64,000 bases of DNA, taken from Amphritea atlantica. Its GTDB lineage: Bacteria; Pseudomonadota; Gammaproteobacteria; Pseudomonadales; Balneatricaceae. A program made the position numbers and the translations under genes. This document shows, one piece after another, positions 32,897-42,265 of this stretch. Numbering within the stretch: the first letter of the stretch is position 1; every line of letters starts with the position of its first letter. The stretch spans positions 3,773,001 through 3,837,000 of the forward strand of contig CP073344.1 in NCBI GenBank assembly GCA_024397875.1. The letters run 5' to 3'. The notes beneath the pieces were generated by a model that made no database searches, was not told the DNA's origin, and saw only the letters and a list, made by a program, of their open reading frames with translations.

Positions 32897-34672
32897 ATGT
32901 TTTATGCCATCCCCGAGTCCCGGCCGGAAACGCCACTGCTGGATCAGATTAACGCTCCAGCCGACCTGCGGCGGCTGCCGATCGAACAACTGCCTCTGCT
33001 GGCTGAACAACTGCGAGCCTTCCTGCTCTACTCCGTGGGCCAGACCGGCGGGCATTTTGGCGCGGGCCTTGGCGTGATCGAGCTGACCATCGCCCTGCAC
33101 TATCTGCTCAAAACCCCGGATGACCATCTGGTCTGGGATGTTGGCCATCAAAGCTACCCCCATAAGATTCTCACCGGTCGCCGTCAAGCACTGCTAAGCA
33201 TCCGGCAAAAGGATGGACTGGCCCCCTTCCCCCGCATCAGTGAGAGTCAATATGATGATTTTGGCACGGGCCATTCGAGTACTTCGATCAGCGCCGCTCT
33301 GGGTATGGCGCTGGCGGACCGGCTGCAGGGCCTGAAGCATAAAACGGTGGCGGTTATCGGTGATGGTGCCATGACTGCCGGAATGGCATTTGAAGCGCTG
33401 AACCATGCCGCCCATACCCACGCCAACCTGCTGGTGATCCTCAACGATAACGATATGTCGATCTCCCACAATGAGGGCGGACTGGCGACTTATCTGGCCA
33501 AAAACCTCAAGGATAAAATGGGCGCAACCACCGCTGCCCTGTTTGAAGCACTGGATTTTCACTATAACGGGCCTGTTGATGGCCATGATTTCAATCAGCT
33601 ATTACCCGCCCTGCAACGCTCACTGAACAGTAAAGGGCCGCAGTTTCTCCATATCACCACCCTGAAAGGCAAGGGTTTCGCTCCCGCAGAGAAAGATCCG
33701 GTGGGTTATCATGCCATCACTAAAATTGAACCGATCAACCCGCCACCCGCTCAACCAACCTTGAAACAACCCAGCTTCGCCAACATATTTGGTCACTGGA
33801 TCTGTGACCTGGCTGAACACGACTCGCGGACGGTCGCGATAACCCCGGCGATGAGTGAAGGCTCTGATCTGATTGAATTCTCCCAGCGGTTCAGCGAACG
33901 TTTCTTTGATGTCGCCATTGCTGAACAGCACGCAGTAACCCTCGCGGCTGGCATGGCCTGCCGTCAGATGAAGCCGGTGGTGGCGATCTATTCGACCTTC
34001 TTACAGCGCGGCTATGACCAGTTGATCCACGATGTCGCTATTCAGAATCTGGACATCCTGTTTGCCCTGGACCGGGCGGGCCTGGTAGGTGAGGATGGAG
34101 CAACCCACTCCGGCTGTTTTGATATCAGTTTTCTGCGTTGCCTCCCCGGGATGATAATCATGACCCCTGCGGATGAGCAGGAACTGTGCAACCTGCTACA
34201 AACAGGCTATGACCATCAGGGGCCTGCAGCGGTACGTTACCCCCGGGGCAAAGGCCCCGGCGTCAGCGTTAAAGCTGCGGAGATTATCCCCCCCGGCAAA
34301 GCCCGGCTGATACGCAAGGGAAAGCAAGCGGCGCTACTCAACTTCGGGCCGCTGTTAACTGAAGCCAGAATAGCCGCTGAACAGCTGAATCTGACACTGG
34401 TGGATATGCGTTTTGTTAAGCCCCTCGACCATCAGTTGATCGATCAACTGGTAACAACCCATCCGCTGCTGATTACGCTTGAGGATCATACCGTCAAAGG
34501 CGGCGCCGGAGCTGAAGTAAGTGAGTACCTGCACACACAGAGGCATAGCAACCAGTTACTTTGCCTCGGCATTCCGGATCGCTGGATTGAACATGCAACG
34601 CGCTCAGAGCAGCTGTCGGAGTGCGGGCTGGATAGCCAGGGGATTATCGACTCGATACAAAACCGGCTGTAA
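32897..34672 (+). CDS. dxs: 1-deoxy-D-xylulose-5-phosphate synthase, short form
   Basis: With the ATG at 32897 the enzyme has 591 aa. Thiamine-diphosphate motifs are present: VWDVGHQSYPHKILTGRR, GHSSTSISAALGMA, VIGDGAMTAGMAFEALNHA and ILNDNDMSIS; the transketolase C-terminal parts are intact (FDVAIAEQHAVTLAAGMAC, DRAGLVGEDGATHSG). It makes DXP from pyruvate and glyceraldehyde-3-phosphate, the first MEP-pathway step. The loop between NEGGLATYLAKNL and NGPVDGHD is about 30 residues shorter than in E. coli Dxs. Last gene of the operon, with a terminator just after it. Confidence 0.92.
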   Translation: MFYAIPESRPETPLLDQINAPADLRRLPIEQLPLLAEQLRAFLLYSVGQTGGHFGAGLGVIELTIALHYLLKTPDDHLVWDVGHQSYPHKILTGRRQALLSIRQKDGLAPFPRISESQYDDFGTGHSSTSISAALGMALADRLQGLKHKTVAVIGDGAMTAGMAFEALNHAAHTHANLLVILNDNDMSISHNEGGLATYLAKNLKDKMGATTAALFEALDFHYNGPVDGHDFNQLLPALQRSLNSKGPQFLHITTLKGKGFAPAEKDPVGYHAITKIEPINPPPAQPTLKQPSFANIFGHWICDLAEHDSRTVAITPAMSEGSDLIEFSQRFSERFFDVAIAEQHAVTLAAGMACRQMKPVVAIYSTFLQRGYDQLIHDVAIQNLDILFALDRAGLVGEDGATHSGCFDISFLRCLPGMIIMTPADEQELCNLLQTGYDHQGPAAVRYPRGKGPGVSVKAAEIIPPGKARLIRKGKQAALLNFGPLLTEARIAAEQLNLTLVDMRFVKPLDHQLIDQLVTTHPLLITLEDHTVKGGAGAEVSEYLHTQRHSNQLLCLGIPDRWIEHATRSEQLSECGLDSQGIIDSIQNRL

Positions 34673-34698
34673 CGATTCGCCTGATCGCCGATCAGCTA

Positions 34699-34725
34699 TA
34701 AAAAAACCGGCATAAGCCGGTTTTT
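34699..34725. terminator. Bidirectional terminator between dxs and ribA
   Basis: AAAACCGGC and GCCGGTTTTT pair around ATAA. A and T runs lie on both sides, fitting the convergent genes. Confidence 0.85.
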
Positions 34726-34728
34726 CAA

Positions 34729-35346
34729 TTATTCCTCTTCATCATCCTGAAAATGATGTTCGCTCATCAAGTGACCCAGCTTACCCATCTTGGTCGCCAG
34801 ATACTGCTCATTGTGGCGATTTTTACCCACCTGCAGGGGCACGCGGGCGGCAACGTTCAGACCGTACTGCTCTAACGCTTTCACCTTACGCGGGTTATTC
34901 GTCATCAGGTTGACGCTGCTAACGCCCAGGTGTTCAAGCATCACCTGACACATACTGTAATCACGCATATCGGCGGCAAAGCCCAGTTTCTCATTGGCCT
35001 CAACCGTATCAGCCCCACCGTCCTGCAGATGATAGGCTTTGATTTTGTTCAGCAGGCCGATACCACGCCCCTCCTGACGCAGATAAAGCAACACCCCACA
35101 ACCCTCTTCACTGATCCGCTTGAGCGCTTCCTGCAGCTGAAAGCCACAATCGCAGCGTAACGAAAACAGCGCGTCACCGGTCAGACATTCGGAATGGATA
35201 CGCGCCAGTACCGGCGTGCCAGAGTTCAGATCACCATAGGTCAGCGCCACATGCTCTTTTCCGGATGCCAGGTCTTCAAACCCAACCATGGTAAAAACCC
35301 CCCATGGGGTCGGCAGCTTGGATGATGCGGCGTACTTTACGGACAC
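34729..35346 (-). CDS. ribA: GTP cyclohydrolase II
   Basis: The start is placed at GTG 35346 ([14 protein letters not shown]), with AAGGA at good spacing; an upstream ATG at 35424 would add non-conserved residues. The result is 205 aa, close to E. coli RibA (196). The zinc site is intact: [19 protein letters not shown] carries the three Cys. QEGRGIGL is also present. It opens the GTP ring in the first step of riboflavin synthesis. This matters because the GTP-cyclohydrolase half of the RibBA protein at 40443-41561 has lost these cysteines. It is a single gene. Confidence 0.92.
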   Translation of the reverse strand: MSVKYAASSKLPTPWGVFTMVGFEDLASGKEHVALTYGDLNSGTPVLARIHSECLTGDALFSLRCDCGFQLQEALKRISEEGCGVLLYLRQEGRGIGLLNKIKAYHLQDGGADTVEANEKLGFAADMRDYSMCQVMLEHLGVSSVNLMTNNPRKVKALEQYGLNVAARVPLQVGKNRHNEQYLATKMGKLGHLMSEHHFQDDEEE

Positions 35347-35451
35347 TAAGGGATTCCTTCGAAAAAATAAGGCGGTTATTCTAGCAGTGATATCGCCTTT
35401 CACATACCCCTGAAATGGGGGCATTATCAGAATATTAAAGGTTGCGGTGTA

Positions 35452-36804
35452 TTAATTTTGCTTAACCAGCTCCGGATCAACACGGCGGGGTAGCATAACC
35501 ATCACTTTAAGCCCGCCTAAAGGCTCCGATGAATCAAGCATTATCCGGCCCTGATACTGACGAACAATCTCATTGATAATACTCATCCCAAGCCCATGCC
35601 CGCTGGTTGACTCATCAAGTCTCTCACCACGATTCATCAGCCGTTCCCGCGCCTCTGCAGGGACGCCCGGACCATCGTCTTCGACTATCAGCTCCAGACA
35701 GTGCTCATCCATGTGCGCGTTAATGCGAATCTGACTCTCCGCCCATTTACAGGCATTATCCAGCAAATTGCCCAGCAGCTCGACCAGATCATCCCGTTCA
35801 CCCGGAAAATAACTCTTCGCGCTGACATCCAGATCAAAGACCAGCGCTTTCTCCCGATAGATCGCTTTCAGGGTCCGGATCAGCTTCTCAAGCTCTTCAC
35901 CCACATAGATCCGCTGTCCCGGCAGGGCGGCACCGGCAATCCGTGCCCGGGTCAGCTCCCGGTCGATCATCTGCCGCAGTCGCTGAGACTGCTCTTTAAT
36001 AACCGGTCCCTGGGGCATTCCCTGTTCAAGCAGGGTATCAATATGGCGATCGATAACGGTCAGCGGTGTTTTCGCCGCATGGGCCAGGTTGCCAACGGCA
36101 TTACGGGAACGCTGCAACCGCAGCTCCATATTCTGCACCAGATAGTTAATCTCAGTCACCAGCGGCTCAATCTCCTGAGTATTGGTTGATGAGAGCTGCC
36201 GGATCTCTCCGGACTTAAGCCGGGATATATCCTGCTTCACCTCTTTCAGTGAGCGGAGTCCACGACGGATAATAGAGATCTGCAGTACCAGCAGGATGAT
36301 CAGGCCGATGAGTCCCAGCCCCACCATTAACCAGCCCAGCTGATTCAACGATTCCTCAATCCGGCTGATATCTTCAGCCAGCATCACCTGAATCTCACGT
36401 CCCTGCTTCATAAAGGTTTTTGAGTAAACCAGAGCGGGTTTGTTATTTTGCTGGATCAGGCGAATATTGTCCTGACCAATATCCTGCCCCACTTCGGCAG
36501 GTATCTGACTATCCCAGAGTGAACGGGAAAAAAACCACTTACCGTCTACAGCAACCTGGTAATAGTGCCCTGACATCGGCTGCTGATATACCGAGGAGGT
36601 ATTGTCCACATTGATACGCCAGCCAGCACCGATATCCATCTCAACGGCCCGCAGCACGGTATAGGCGTCGCTGGTCAGGCGCGCGGCCACGAACTCATAC
36701 GCCATCTGCCGCAAAAACCAGCTCTGCCCCACCCAGAAAAGGCTGAACAGGATCAGCGTTACAACGATAAAGTTGACATTAAGTCTGGACTGAATCGACC
36801 TCAA
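35452..36804 (-). CDS. PhoQ/QseC-like sensor histidine kinase
   Basis: The 450-aa protein has two transmembrane helices (about 12-33 and 155-178) around a ~120-aa periplasmic sensor. A HAMP-like region, a phospho-acceptor His in GNLAHAAKTPL and an ATPase domain (NLLDNACKWAE, EDDGPGVP, GHGLGMSI) follow. The HAAKTPL form of the H-box is PhoQ-like (HSLKTPL in PhoQ). It starts at TTG 36804 overlapping the response-regulator stop by 4 bp. Signal unknown; Mg2+ or cationic peptides by analogy. The PepSY gene upstream fits such systems. Confidence 0.87.
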   Translation of the reverse strand: MRSIQSRLNVNFIVVTLILFSLFWVGQSWFLRQMAYEFVAARLTSDAYTVLRAVEMDIGAGWRINVDNTSSVYQQPMSGHYYQVAVDGKWFFSRSLWDSQIPAEVGQDIGQDNIRLIQQNNKPALVYSKTFMKQGREIQVMLAEDISRIEESLNQLGWLMVGLGLIGLIILLVLQISIIRRGLRSLKEVKQDISRLKSGEIRQLSSTNTQEIEPLVTEINYLVQNMELRLQRSRNAVGNLAHAAKTPLTVIDRHIDTLLEQGMPQGPVIKEQSQRLRQMIDRELTRARIAGAALPGQRIYVGEELEKLIRTLKAIYREKALVFDLDVSAKSYFPGERDDLVELLGNLLDNACKWAESQIRINAHMDEHCLELIVEDDGPGVPAEARERLMNRGERLDESTSGHGLGMSIINEIVRQYQGRIMLDSSEPLGGLKVMVMLPRRVDPELVKQN

Positions 36805-37463
36805 CGACTGGCTCCGAAAACATACCCCTGACCCCGCTTGGTGGAGATCATTTCGTGACCGATCTTTTTCCGCAGCATCTTGATATAGGCTTCCACCACA
36901 TTACTATCGTTCTCTGCGCAATCATCGTACATATGTTCGACTAATTGCAGCTTAGACAATACCCGTCCGGGATTATGCATCATATAGCGCAGCAGACGGT
37001 ATTCGGTCCCGGTCAGTGCGATCTCTTTACCCTCGAGAATAACCGACTGAGTATTCTCATCCAGCGTCAGTCCGGAGGCTTCCAGCTGTGACGAAATCTG
37101 ATGATTCGCCCGGCGTAACAGGGCCGTCATCCGCGCCAGAAGCTCCTCGGTATGAAACGGCTTAGGCAGATAATCATCAGCCCCGGCATCAAACCCATCG
37201 ACGCGCTCCTGCCAGGCGCTACGGGCCGTCAGCACCAAAACCGGGATATTATTCTTCTGTGCCCGCCAGTGGCGTAACACCTCCAGACCTGAACGGTCAG
37301 GCAGGCCAAGATCAAGCACCACCAGATCATAGATATCCTCCTTACCCATGATCTCACCATCAACTCCATTGATCGCCAGATCGACCGCATAGCCATGTTT
37401 CGCCAGCGAAGCCTTGAGTTCAGGCCCCAGTGCAGCATCATCTTCCACTAACAGAATACGCAT
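36801..37463 (-). CDS. OmpR/PhoP-family response regulator
   Basis: From the ATG at 37463 the protein has 220 aa. The N-terminal receiver domain has acidic EDD at 7-9, phospho-acceptor Asp in LVVLDLGLPDRSG and Lys in DYLPKPF. The C-terminal winged helix has the ALTGTEYRLLRYMMHNPGRVLSK and VVEAYIKMLRKKIG blocks. It is the partner of the downstream kinase. A longer start at 37532 would add non-conserved residues; the poly-G stretch upstream of 37463 acts as ribosome-binding site. Confidence 0.9.
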   Translation of the reverse strand: MRILLVEDDAALGPELKASLAKHGYAVDLAINGVDGEIMGKEDIYDLVVLDLGLPDRSGLEVLRHWRAQKNNIPVLVLTARSAWQERVDGFDAGADDYLPKPFHTEELLARMTALLRRANHQISSQLEASGLTLDENTQSVILEGKEIALTGTEYRLLRYMMHNPGRVLSKLQLVEHMYDDCAENDSNVVEAYIKMLRKKIGHEMISTKRGQGYVFGASR

Positions 37464-37473
37464 CTGCCCCCCC

Positions 37474-37800
37474 TTAGTCCTGACTATCGAGCACAACCGG
37501 ATCGACCACATCCCCGTTACGGGCATCGACATAGAGCATTGACACCATTCCGTCCGAGCCGGCTATCTCCATCTCATAGATATAAAGCAGCTCTTTCTGT
37601 AACAGGTGGGTATCAATAATTTTACCTTCCGACAGGGTGCTGACCAAGCGCATCAGATCATTCATTGAGAGAATCTCACCCGCCTGCACCAGCACCCGGC
37701 AAGCTTCCGCATCAAGCGTCTTTATCCCGACCGCTTCACTGTGCAGAGACGGCGAGACCAGAAGGAATAAAAATACAATTTTAAGTAAGAATGTCTTCAT
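37474..37800 (-). CDS. PepSY-domain periplasmic protein
   Basis: Starting at ATG 37800 the protein has 108 aa with a signal peptide (MKTFLLKIVFLFLLVSPSLHS). The C-terminal PepSY-like region reads LLYIYEMEIAGSDGMVSML followed by VDARNGDVV. PepSY proteins near two-component systems may modulate the sensor or periplasmic proteases. It is 10 bp before the response-regulator gene and probably first in a three-gene operon. Confidence 0.8.
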   Translation of the reverse strand: MKTFLLKIVFLFLLVSPSLHSEAVGIKTLDAEACRVLVQAGEILSMNDLMRLVSTLSEGKIIDTHLLQKELLYIYEMEIAGSDGMVSMLYVDARNGDVVDPVVLDSQD

Positions 37801-38028
37801 AGTGACTCCACTGCTCTCCGAAACAGCCACAAGGCTTTCGGAGTCAGTATACTGCGATTCTGTCTCAGGGCTTTCAGCAGTTGTTACGATTTCATCAATA
37901 TACCCGTAACACGCCGAAAAAGTTATCCCGGACTATATGAAAAGACTATCAGCACTATCTGAATTCAAACTGAAAGCAAAGAGAGGGAGCAGAGGGAATA
38001 TGATCTGACGACGGAAGCAGAATAAAAA

Positions 38029-38502
38029 TCAGAAGACCAGGGTTAACAACTGCAGACACGCCAGTGCCATCAGGCCCGCCAGTACATCATCCAGCATAAT
38101 CCCCAGACCACCCGCTACTTTTTTATCTGCCCAGCTGATTGGCCAGGGTTTTATAATATCAAACAGACGAAACAGCACGAAGCCGATAACAATCCAGAGC
38201 CACCCGGGCGGCGCTGCATACATCGTTATCCAGTAACCGACAAACTCATCCCAGACGATTCCACCATGATCATGGACCCCCATATCTTCCGAGGTTTTGC
38301 CGCACAGATAGATACCCACGATAAACGTAATCAGTAAAACAGCAGCATACCAGGCAAGAGAGAGGGGCTGAATCAGCAGAAACAGGGGGATAGCAGCAAT
38401 TGTGCCTGCCGTCCCCGGCGCCCAGGGAGAGGCACCACTACCCAATCCAAATGCCAGAAAGTGGACCGGATTTCGCCATACAGAAGCTGGGGCCTGATTC
38501 AT
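38029..38502 (-). CDS. pgpA: Phosphatidylglycerophosphatase A
   Basis: This 157-aa membrane protein has the family blocks GLGSGASPWAPGTAGT, VHDHGGIVWDEFVGYW, FRLFDIIKPWPI and GGLGIMLDDVLAG, with hydrophobic helices between. It dephosphorylates phosphatidylglycerophosphate to phosphatidylglycerol. The ATG at 38502 overlaps the thiL stop by one base (TGATG); GTG 38505 is an alternative. Last gene of the nrdR-rib-nusB-thiL-pgpA operon. Confidence 0.93.
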   Translation of the reverse strand: MNQAPASVWRNPVHFLAFGLGSGASPWAPGTAGTIAAIPLFLLIQPLSLAWYAAVLLITFIVGIYLCGKTSEDMGVHDHGGIVWDEFVGYWITMYAAPPGWLWIVIGFVLFRLFDIIKPWPISWADKKVAGGLGIMLDDVLAGLMALACLQLLTLVF

Positions 38503-39485
38503 CACGCGCTGCCTTTATCAGAAAAATGATTGTAACCCTGAGGCGCCACAGGCCAGATCTGCCCATCCTCAGCCAGAAAAATACCGGGAGTGGCGGAGAT
38601 CTGCCCAATACAGGTCACAGCAACACTATGATCACGCAGTGCCCATGCAAGTTTAGGTTCCAGCAGTGCCGGTACAGTAAAGCAGAGTTCAAAGTCCTCT
38701 CCCCCGGTCAGCGCCCACTGCCGCGACTGCTCTTCACCCACCCAATGATATAACTCATCGGAGACCGGCAATTCATCGGGATTCAGCATCGCACCCACCT
38801 GACTAGCATCGAGGATATGATTAAGATCGGCCAGCAGACCGTCAGAAATATCGATCGCTGCGGTCGCAAAGGGAGCAATCAGCAACGCTGTATCCAGACG
38901 GGGTTCAGGACAGAAAAACCGGTGTTGCAGGAAAGGGACCTGCTCGCCATGGATATCTTTAAGCAGTGTTTCCAGCCCTCCCCGGGAGTCTCCCAGAGTG
39001 CCGGTAACAAAGATCCGGTCGCCAGGGCGGGCACCACTGCGCAGCAATGCCTTATCCGGCACGGTCCAGCCATGTACCTGAATACTCAGTGTCAGAGGAC
39101 CACGGGTAGTATCACCACCCACCAGTTGCACACCATAAAGACGGGCCAGTTCGGCAAGCCGGGTACTGAATGCGCGCAACCAGATCGCATTAGTGTCCGG
39201 CAGCGTCACTGCCAGGGTGAAAAAAGCGGGCGTAGCGGCCATCGCCGCCAGATCGCTTAGCGCGGCGCCGAGCAACCGGGACGCGACTCTGTCGCCGGGG
39301 GTGCCCACCGGGAAGTGAGTTCCCTCAACCATGGTATCAATGGAGACCACCATGTCCCGATTAGAGGGTGGCGCGATCACCGCACAGTCATCACCTACAG
39401 AGAGCCGGACCGAGCCGGTGCTATCGCTGCCGATATCAGAGAAATAATCCCGGATCAGCCCAAACTCATCTGTGGCCACGGTCAT
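38502..39485 (-). CDS. thiL: Thiamine-monophosphate kinase
   Basis: The 327-aa AIR-synthase-fold kinase starts EFGLIRDYFSD and has SVGDDCAVIAPP, VSIDTMVEGTHFP, the VGGDTTRG block, DISDGLLADLNHI and GGEDFEL. It phosphorylates thiamine monophosphate to the diphosphate used, for example, by Dxs. The start directly abuts the nusB stop, and pgpA overlaps its stop. Usual length. Confidence 0.93.
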   Translation of the reverse strand: MTVATDEFGLIRDYFSDIGSDSTGSVRLSVGDDCAVIAPPSNRDMVVSIDTMVEGTHFPVGTPGDRVASRLLGAALSDLAAMAATPAFFTLAVTLPDTNAIWLRAFSTRLAELARLYGVQLVGGDTTRGPLTLSIQVHGWTVPDKALLRSGARPGDRIFVTGTLGDSRGGLETLLKDIHGEQVPFLQHRFFCPEPRLDTALLIAPFATAAIDISDGLLADLNHILDASQVGAMLNPDELPVSDELYHWVGEEQSRQWALTGGEDFELCFTVPALLEPKLAWALRDHSVAVTCIGQISATPGIFLAEDGQIWPVAPQGYNHFSDKGSA

Positions 39486-39962
39486 TTATTTACCGCGTTT
39501 AGCGTTTATCTCGGTCATACGCACCCGGGCAGCCAGCTTGTCGAGTATGCCGTTGACATACTTATGACTCTCAGTGGCACCGAATATTTTGGCCAGATCA
39601 ACACTCTCATTAATCACAACTTTATAGGGCACCACAATACGATAGATCAGTTCGAAGCTGCCAATACGCAGTACAGCCCGCTCGATAGGATCAAGATCAT
39701 CCAGCGCACGATCCAGGAACGGCTCGTAAGCCCGGTCCAGTTCAGCGACGTTGGCAGGCACACCATGCAACAGCTCGTTGAACAGACTCAGATCGGTACC
39801 GGTCATATCGTTATCCATACGGAACTGCAGCTCAATATCGCTGACCGCATTGCCGGACATCTCCCACTGATAGATCGCCTGCAGGGCGAAGCTTCGCGCC
39901 GCCCGGCGCATCTCGGTATGAGACTTTTTGTTCTGCTTTTTAGGTGCAGGAGTGTCGCTCAT
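39486..39962 (-). CDS. nusB: Transcription antitermination factor NusB
   Basis: Starting at ATG 39962 (MSDTPAPKKQ) the protein has 158 aa, with the NusB core RRAARSFALQAIYQWEMSG, RALDDLDPIERAVLRIGSFELIY and VVINESVDLAKIFGA. It binds boxA RNA with NusE for rRNA antitermination. The basic N-terminal tail is slightly longer than in E. coli (139 aa). It is 1 bp after ribH and abuts thiL. Confidence 0.93.
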   Translation of the reverse strand: MSDTPAPKKQNKKSHTEMRRAARSFALQAIYQWEMSGNAVSDIELQFRMDNDMTGTDLSLFNELLHGVPANVAELDRAYEPFLDRALDDLDPIERAVLRIGSFELIYRIVVPYKVVINESVDLAKIFGATESHKYVNGILDKLAARVRMTEINAKRGK

Positions 39963-39963
39963 C

Positions 39964-40437
39964 TTAAACCTCAAGCTGACGCAGCAGACTAACCATTTCC
40001 AGCGCAGACAGTGCAGCTTCTGCACCTTTATTGCCTGCTTTAGTACCGGAACGCTCAATCGCCTGCTCAATAGAATTAACGGTCAGAATACCGTTAGCCA
40101 CAGGAATACCCGAGTCCAGAGACACCTGAGCCACACCTTTAGAGCTCTCACCGGAAACGTATTCAAAGTGCGGAGTACCGCCACGGATAACCGCACCCAA
40201 CGCAATGATTGCGTCATCTTTTTTCTGATCGGCGATCTTCTGAACCGCTAACGGGATCTCAAATGCACCCGGAACCCGAATCACGCGGATTTTTTCCTCT
40301 GCAATACCGTGGCGCTTGAGGGTATCAATTGCACCTTCCAGCAGGCTTTCGACAACAAAACTGTTAAAACGCCCAACAACTATCGCGTACTGACCATTTC
40401 CGGTCAGAAAATCACCTTCAATATACTGAACTGACAT
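39964..40437 (-). CDS. ribH: 6,7-dimethyl-8-ribityllumazine synthase
   Basis: From ATG 40437 the protein has 157 aa. It has [48 protein letters not shown] and GVAQVSL, and then [20 protein letters not shown]. It joins the RibA/RibD product with dihydroxybutanone phosphate to form lumazine, usually as a capsid-like multimer. It is 5 bp after ribBA. A long-shared operon position next to nusB supports the call. Confidence 0.95.
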   Translation of the reverse strand: MSVQYIEGDFLTGNGQYAIVVGRFNSFVVESLLEGAIDTLKRHGIAEEKIRVIRVPGAFEIPLAVQKIADQKKDDAIIALGAVIRGGTPHFEYVSGESSKGVAQVSLDSGIPVANGILTVNSIEQAIERSGTKAGNKGAEAALSALEMVSLLRQLEV

Positions 40438-40442
40438 ATTCT

Positions 40443-41561
40443 TTACTCTTCGCATGCAATGTAATCGACAATCTCCAGATCAAAGCCTGAGATTGCATTA
40501 AATTTCATAGGTGAACTCAGCACCCGCATCTTACCTACACCCAGATCCCGCAGGATCTGAGAACCGGTACCTACCGTCAGATAGGAACCTGAAGCACTGA
40601 TATTGTGCTGACGAATCTTTTTCTCATTATTGAGCATCTGATTCAGGGCATCACCCAGATCAACACGAACACCGGTATCCAGCAGCAATACCACACCCTT
40701 ACCTTCATCAGAGATTTTTTTCAGAGCCCGGCGCATCGTCCATTTCAGCTCTTCGCCCTGTGCCGCACCGACAACATCACGCAGCACCTCTGTACGCAGG
40801 TGAACCCGCACCGGGGTAGGCTCTTCAGGGGTAATATCACCCAGTGTCAGCGCCATATGGGTACAGCCCTGAATCTCATCCAGATAGGTAACAAAGTTAA
40901 ACTCGCCAAACTCGGTTGGCAGGCTCCCTTCACTCTCGCGCATCACCGTATGTTCGTTGGTAGTACGATAATGGATCAGATCAGCAATGGTACCGATCTT
41001 CAGATTATGCTTCTGTGCAAACTCTTCCAGATCGGGACGGCGCGCCATAGTGCCGTCATCGTTCATAATTTCGACAATCGCCGCCGCTGGCGTCATACCC
41101 GCAAGACGGGCCAGATCACAGCCCGCTTCGGTATGACCGGCACGGCTCAGCACGCCACCGGGCTGAGCCATCAGTGGGAAGATGTGTCCCGGCTGAACGA
41201 TATCTTCCGGCTTGGCATCTGCACGTACGGCTGTGCGTACAGTGTGCGCCCGGTCTGCCGCAGAAATGCCGGTGGTAACTCCCTCAGCGGCTTCGATTGA
41301 CATCGTAAAGTTGGTGGAAAACTGTGCACCATTACTCTGCACCATCAAGGGCAGCTTCAACTGCTGACAACGGTCACGGGTCAGCGTCAGACAGATCAGT
41401 CCGCGGGCATGGGTCGCCATAAAGTTGATATCGTCTGCGCGCACCATCTCCGCAGCAATCACCAGGTCACCTTCGTTTTCCCGGTCTTCATCATCCATCA
41501 GGATAACCATTTTTCCCTGACGAATATCTTCGATCAGTTCCTGGGGTGTATTCAGTTCCAT
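40443..41561 (-). CDS. ribBA: 3,4-dihydroxy-2-butanone-4-phosphate synthase with degenerate RibA domain
   Basis: The 372-aa protein has an N-terminal RibB domain (1-~205) with the metal site [35 protein letters not shown] and [12 protein letters not shown]. The C-terminal half has the GTP cyclohydrolase II fold outline, but the Cys-zinc block is missing ([18 protein letters not shown] replaces the usual Cys-rich part) and GRGIGL reads TGVRVDLG. The cyclohydrolase half is therefore probably inactive, a RibBX-type protein. A separate complete RibA is at 34729-35346. Third enzyme gene in the operon, 24 bp after ribE. Confidence 0.93.
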   Translation of the reverse strand: MELNTPQELIEDIRQGKMVILMDDEDRENEGDLVIAAEMVRADDINFMATHARGLICLTLTRDRCQQLKLPLMVQSNGAQFSTNFTMSIEAAEGVTTGISAADRAHTVRTAVRADAKPEDIVQPGHIFPLMAQPGGVLSRAGHTEAGCDLARLAGMTPAAAIVEIMNDDGTMARRPDLEEFAQKHNLKIGTIADLIHYRTTNEHTVMRESEGSLPTEFGEFNFVTYLDEIQGCTHMALTLGDITPEEPTPVRVHLRTEVLRDVVGAAQGEELKWTMRRALKKISDEGKGVVLLLDTGVRVDLGDALNQMLNNEKKIRQHNISASGSYLTVGTGSQILRDLGVGKMRVLSSPMKFNAISGFDLEIVDYIACEE

Positions 41562-41585
41562 TAAACTAAAACCTCTGTGGCCGCA

Positions 41586-42263
41586 CTAGCGGCGGTTCAG
41601 GAAACCCGCAGCAGCGAGGGTAGCCATACTCACCCCACCTGCCGGTTCCGTTAAATTAGTATCAGCGTCACCTGTATAGCTGATCAGTCGCTCCATATAG
41701 CGGGCAATAATATCAACTTCCAGGTGCACTTTCCGACCAGACGTATAGCTGGCTATTATAGTTTCCTGCGCTGTATGGGGCACAACATTCAGGTCAAAAA
41801 CACGACCGTCTACTGCATTTGCCGTCAGGCTGACGCCATCCACGGTAATTGACCCTTTCGCGGCGATATAACGGGCAATCGTTTCAGGCGCGCTGATCTT
41901 AAAGCGGATCGAACGGGCATCTTCTTCGATCGCAATCACCTCACCCAGCCCATCCACATGGCCGGTGACGATATGACCGCCAAAACGCGTGGTCGGTTGC
42001 ATCGCTTTTTCCAGATTCACCCGTTCACCCGGTGATAGATCCGGAAACCGGGTGTGCACCAGCGTCTCCCGCGAAACATCGGCCCAGAAACCATCGCCTG
42101 GCAGCGCCACAGCGGTGAGACAGACGCCATTGACCGCAATGCTGTCGCCCAGTTTTACATCCGACAGATCCAGGTCACCGGTACGCACATACAAACGCAG
42201 ATCACCCTGCACCTCTTCGGCTGCGGCGATTACGCCAACCGCTTCAATAATTCCGGTAAACAT
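41586..42263 (-). CDS. ribE: Riboflavin synthase, alpha subunit type
   Basis: The 225-aa protein has two lumazine-binding repeats. Repeat 1 is MFTGIIEAVGVI with DSIAVNGVCLTAV; repeat 2 is GHIVTGHVDGLGEV with GSITVDGVSLTAN and DLNVVPHTAQETI. It dismutates two lumazines to riboflavin. It starts 2 bp after the ribD stop. The C-terminal ~20 residues (EPAGGVSMATLAAAGFLNRR) are a tail not found in all relatives. Confidence 0.93.
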   Translation of the reverse strand: MFTGIIEAVGVIAAAEEVQGDLRLYVRTGDLDLSDVKLGDSIAVNGVCLTAVALPGDGFWADVSRETLVHTRFPDLSPGERVNLEKAMQPTTRFGGHIVTGHVDGLGEVIAIEEDARSIRFKISAPETIARYIAAKGSITVDGVSLTANAVDGRVFDLNVVPHTAQETIIASYTSGRKVHLEVDIIARYMERLISYTGDADTNLTEPAGGVSMATLAAAGFLNRR

Positions 42264-42265
42264 TG

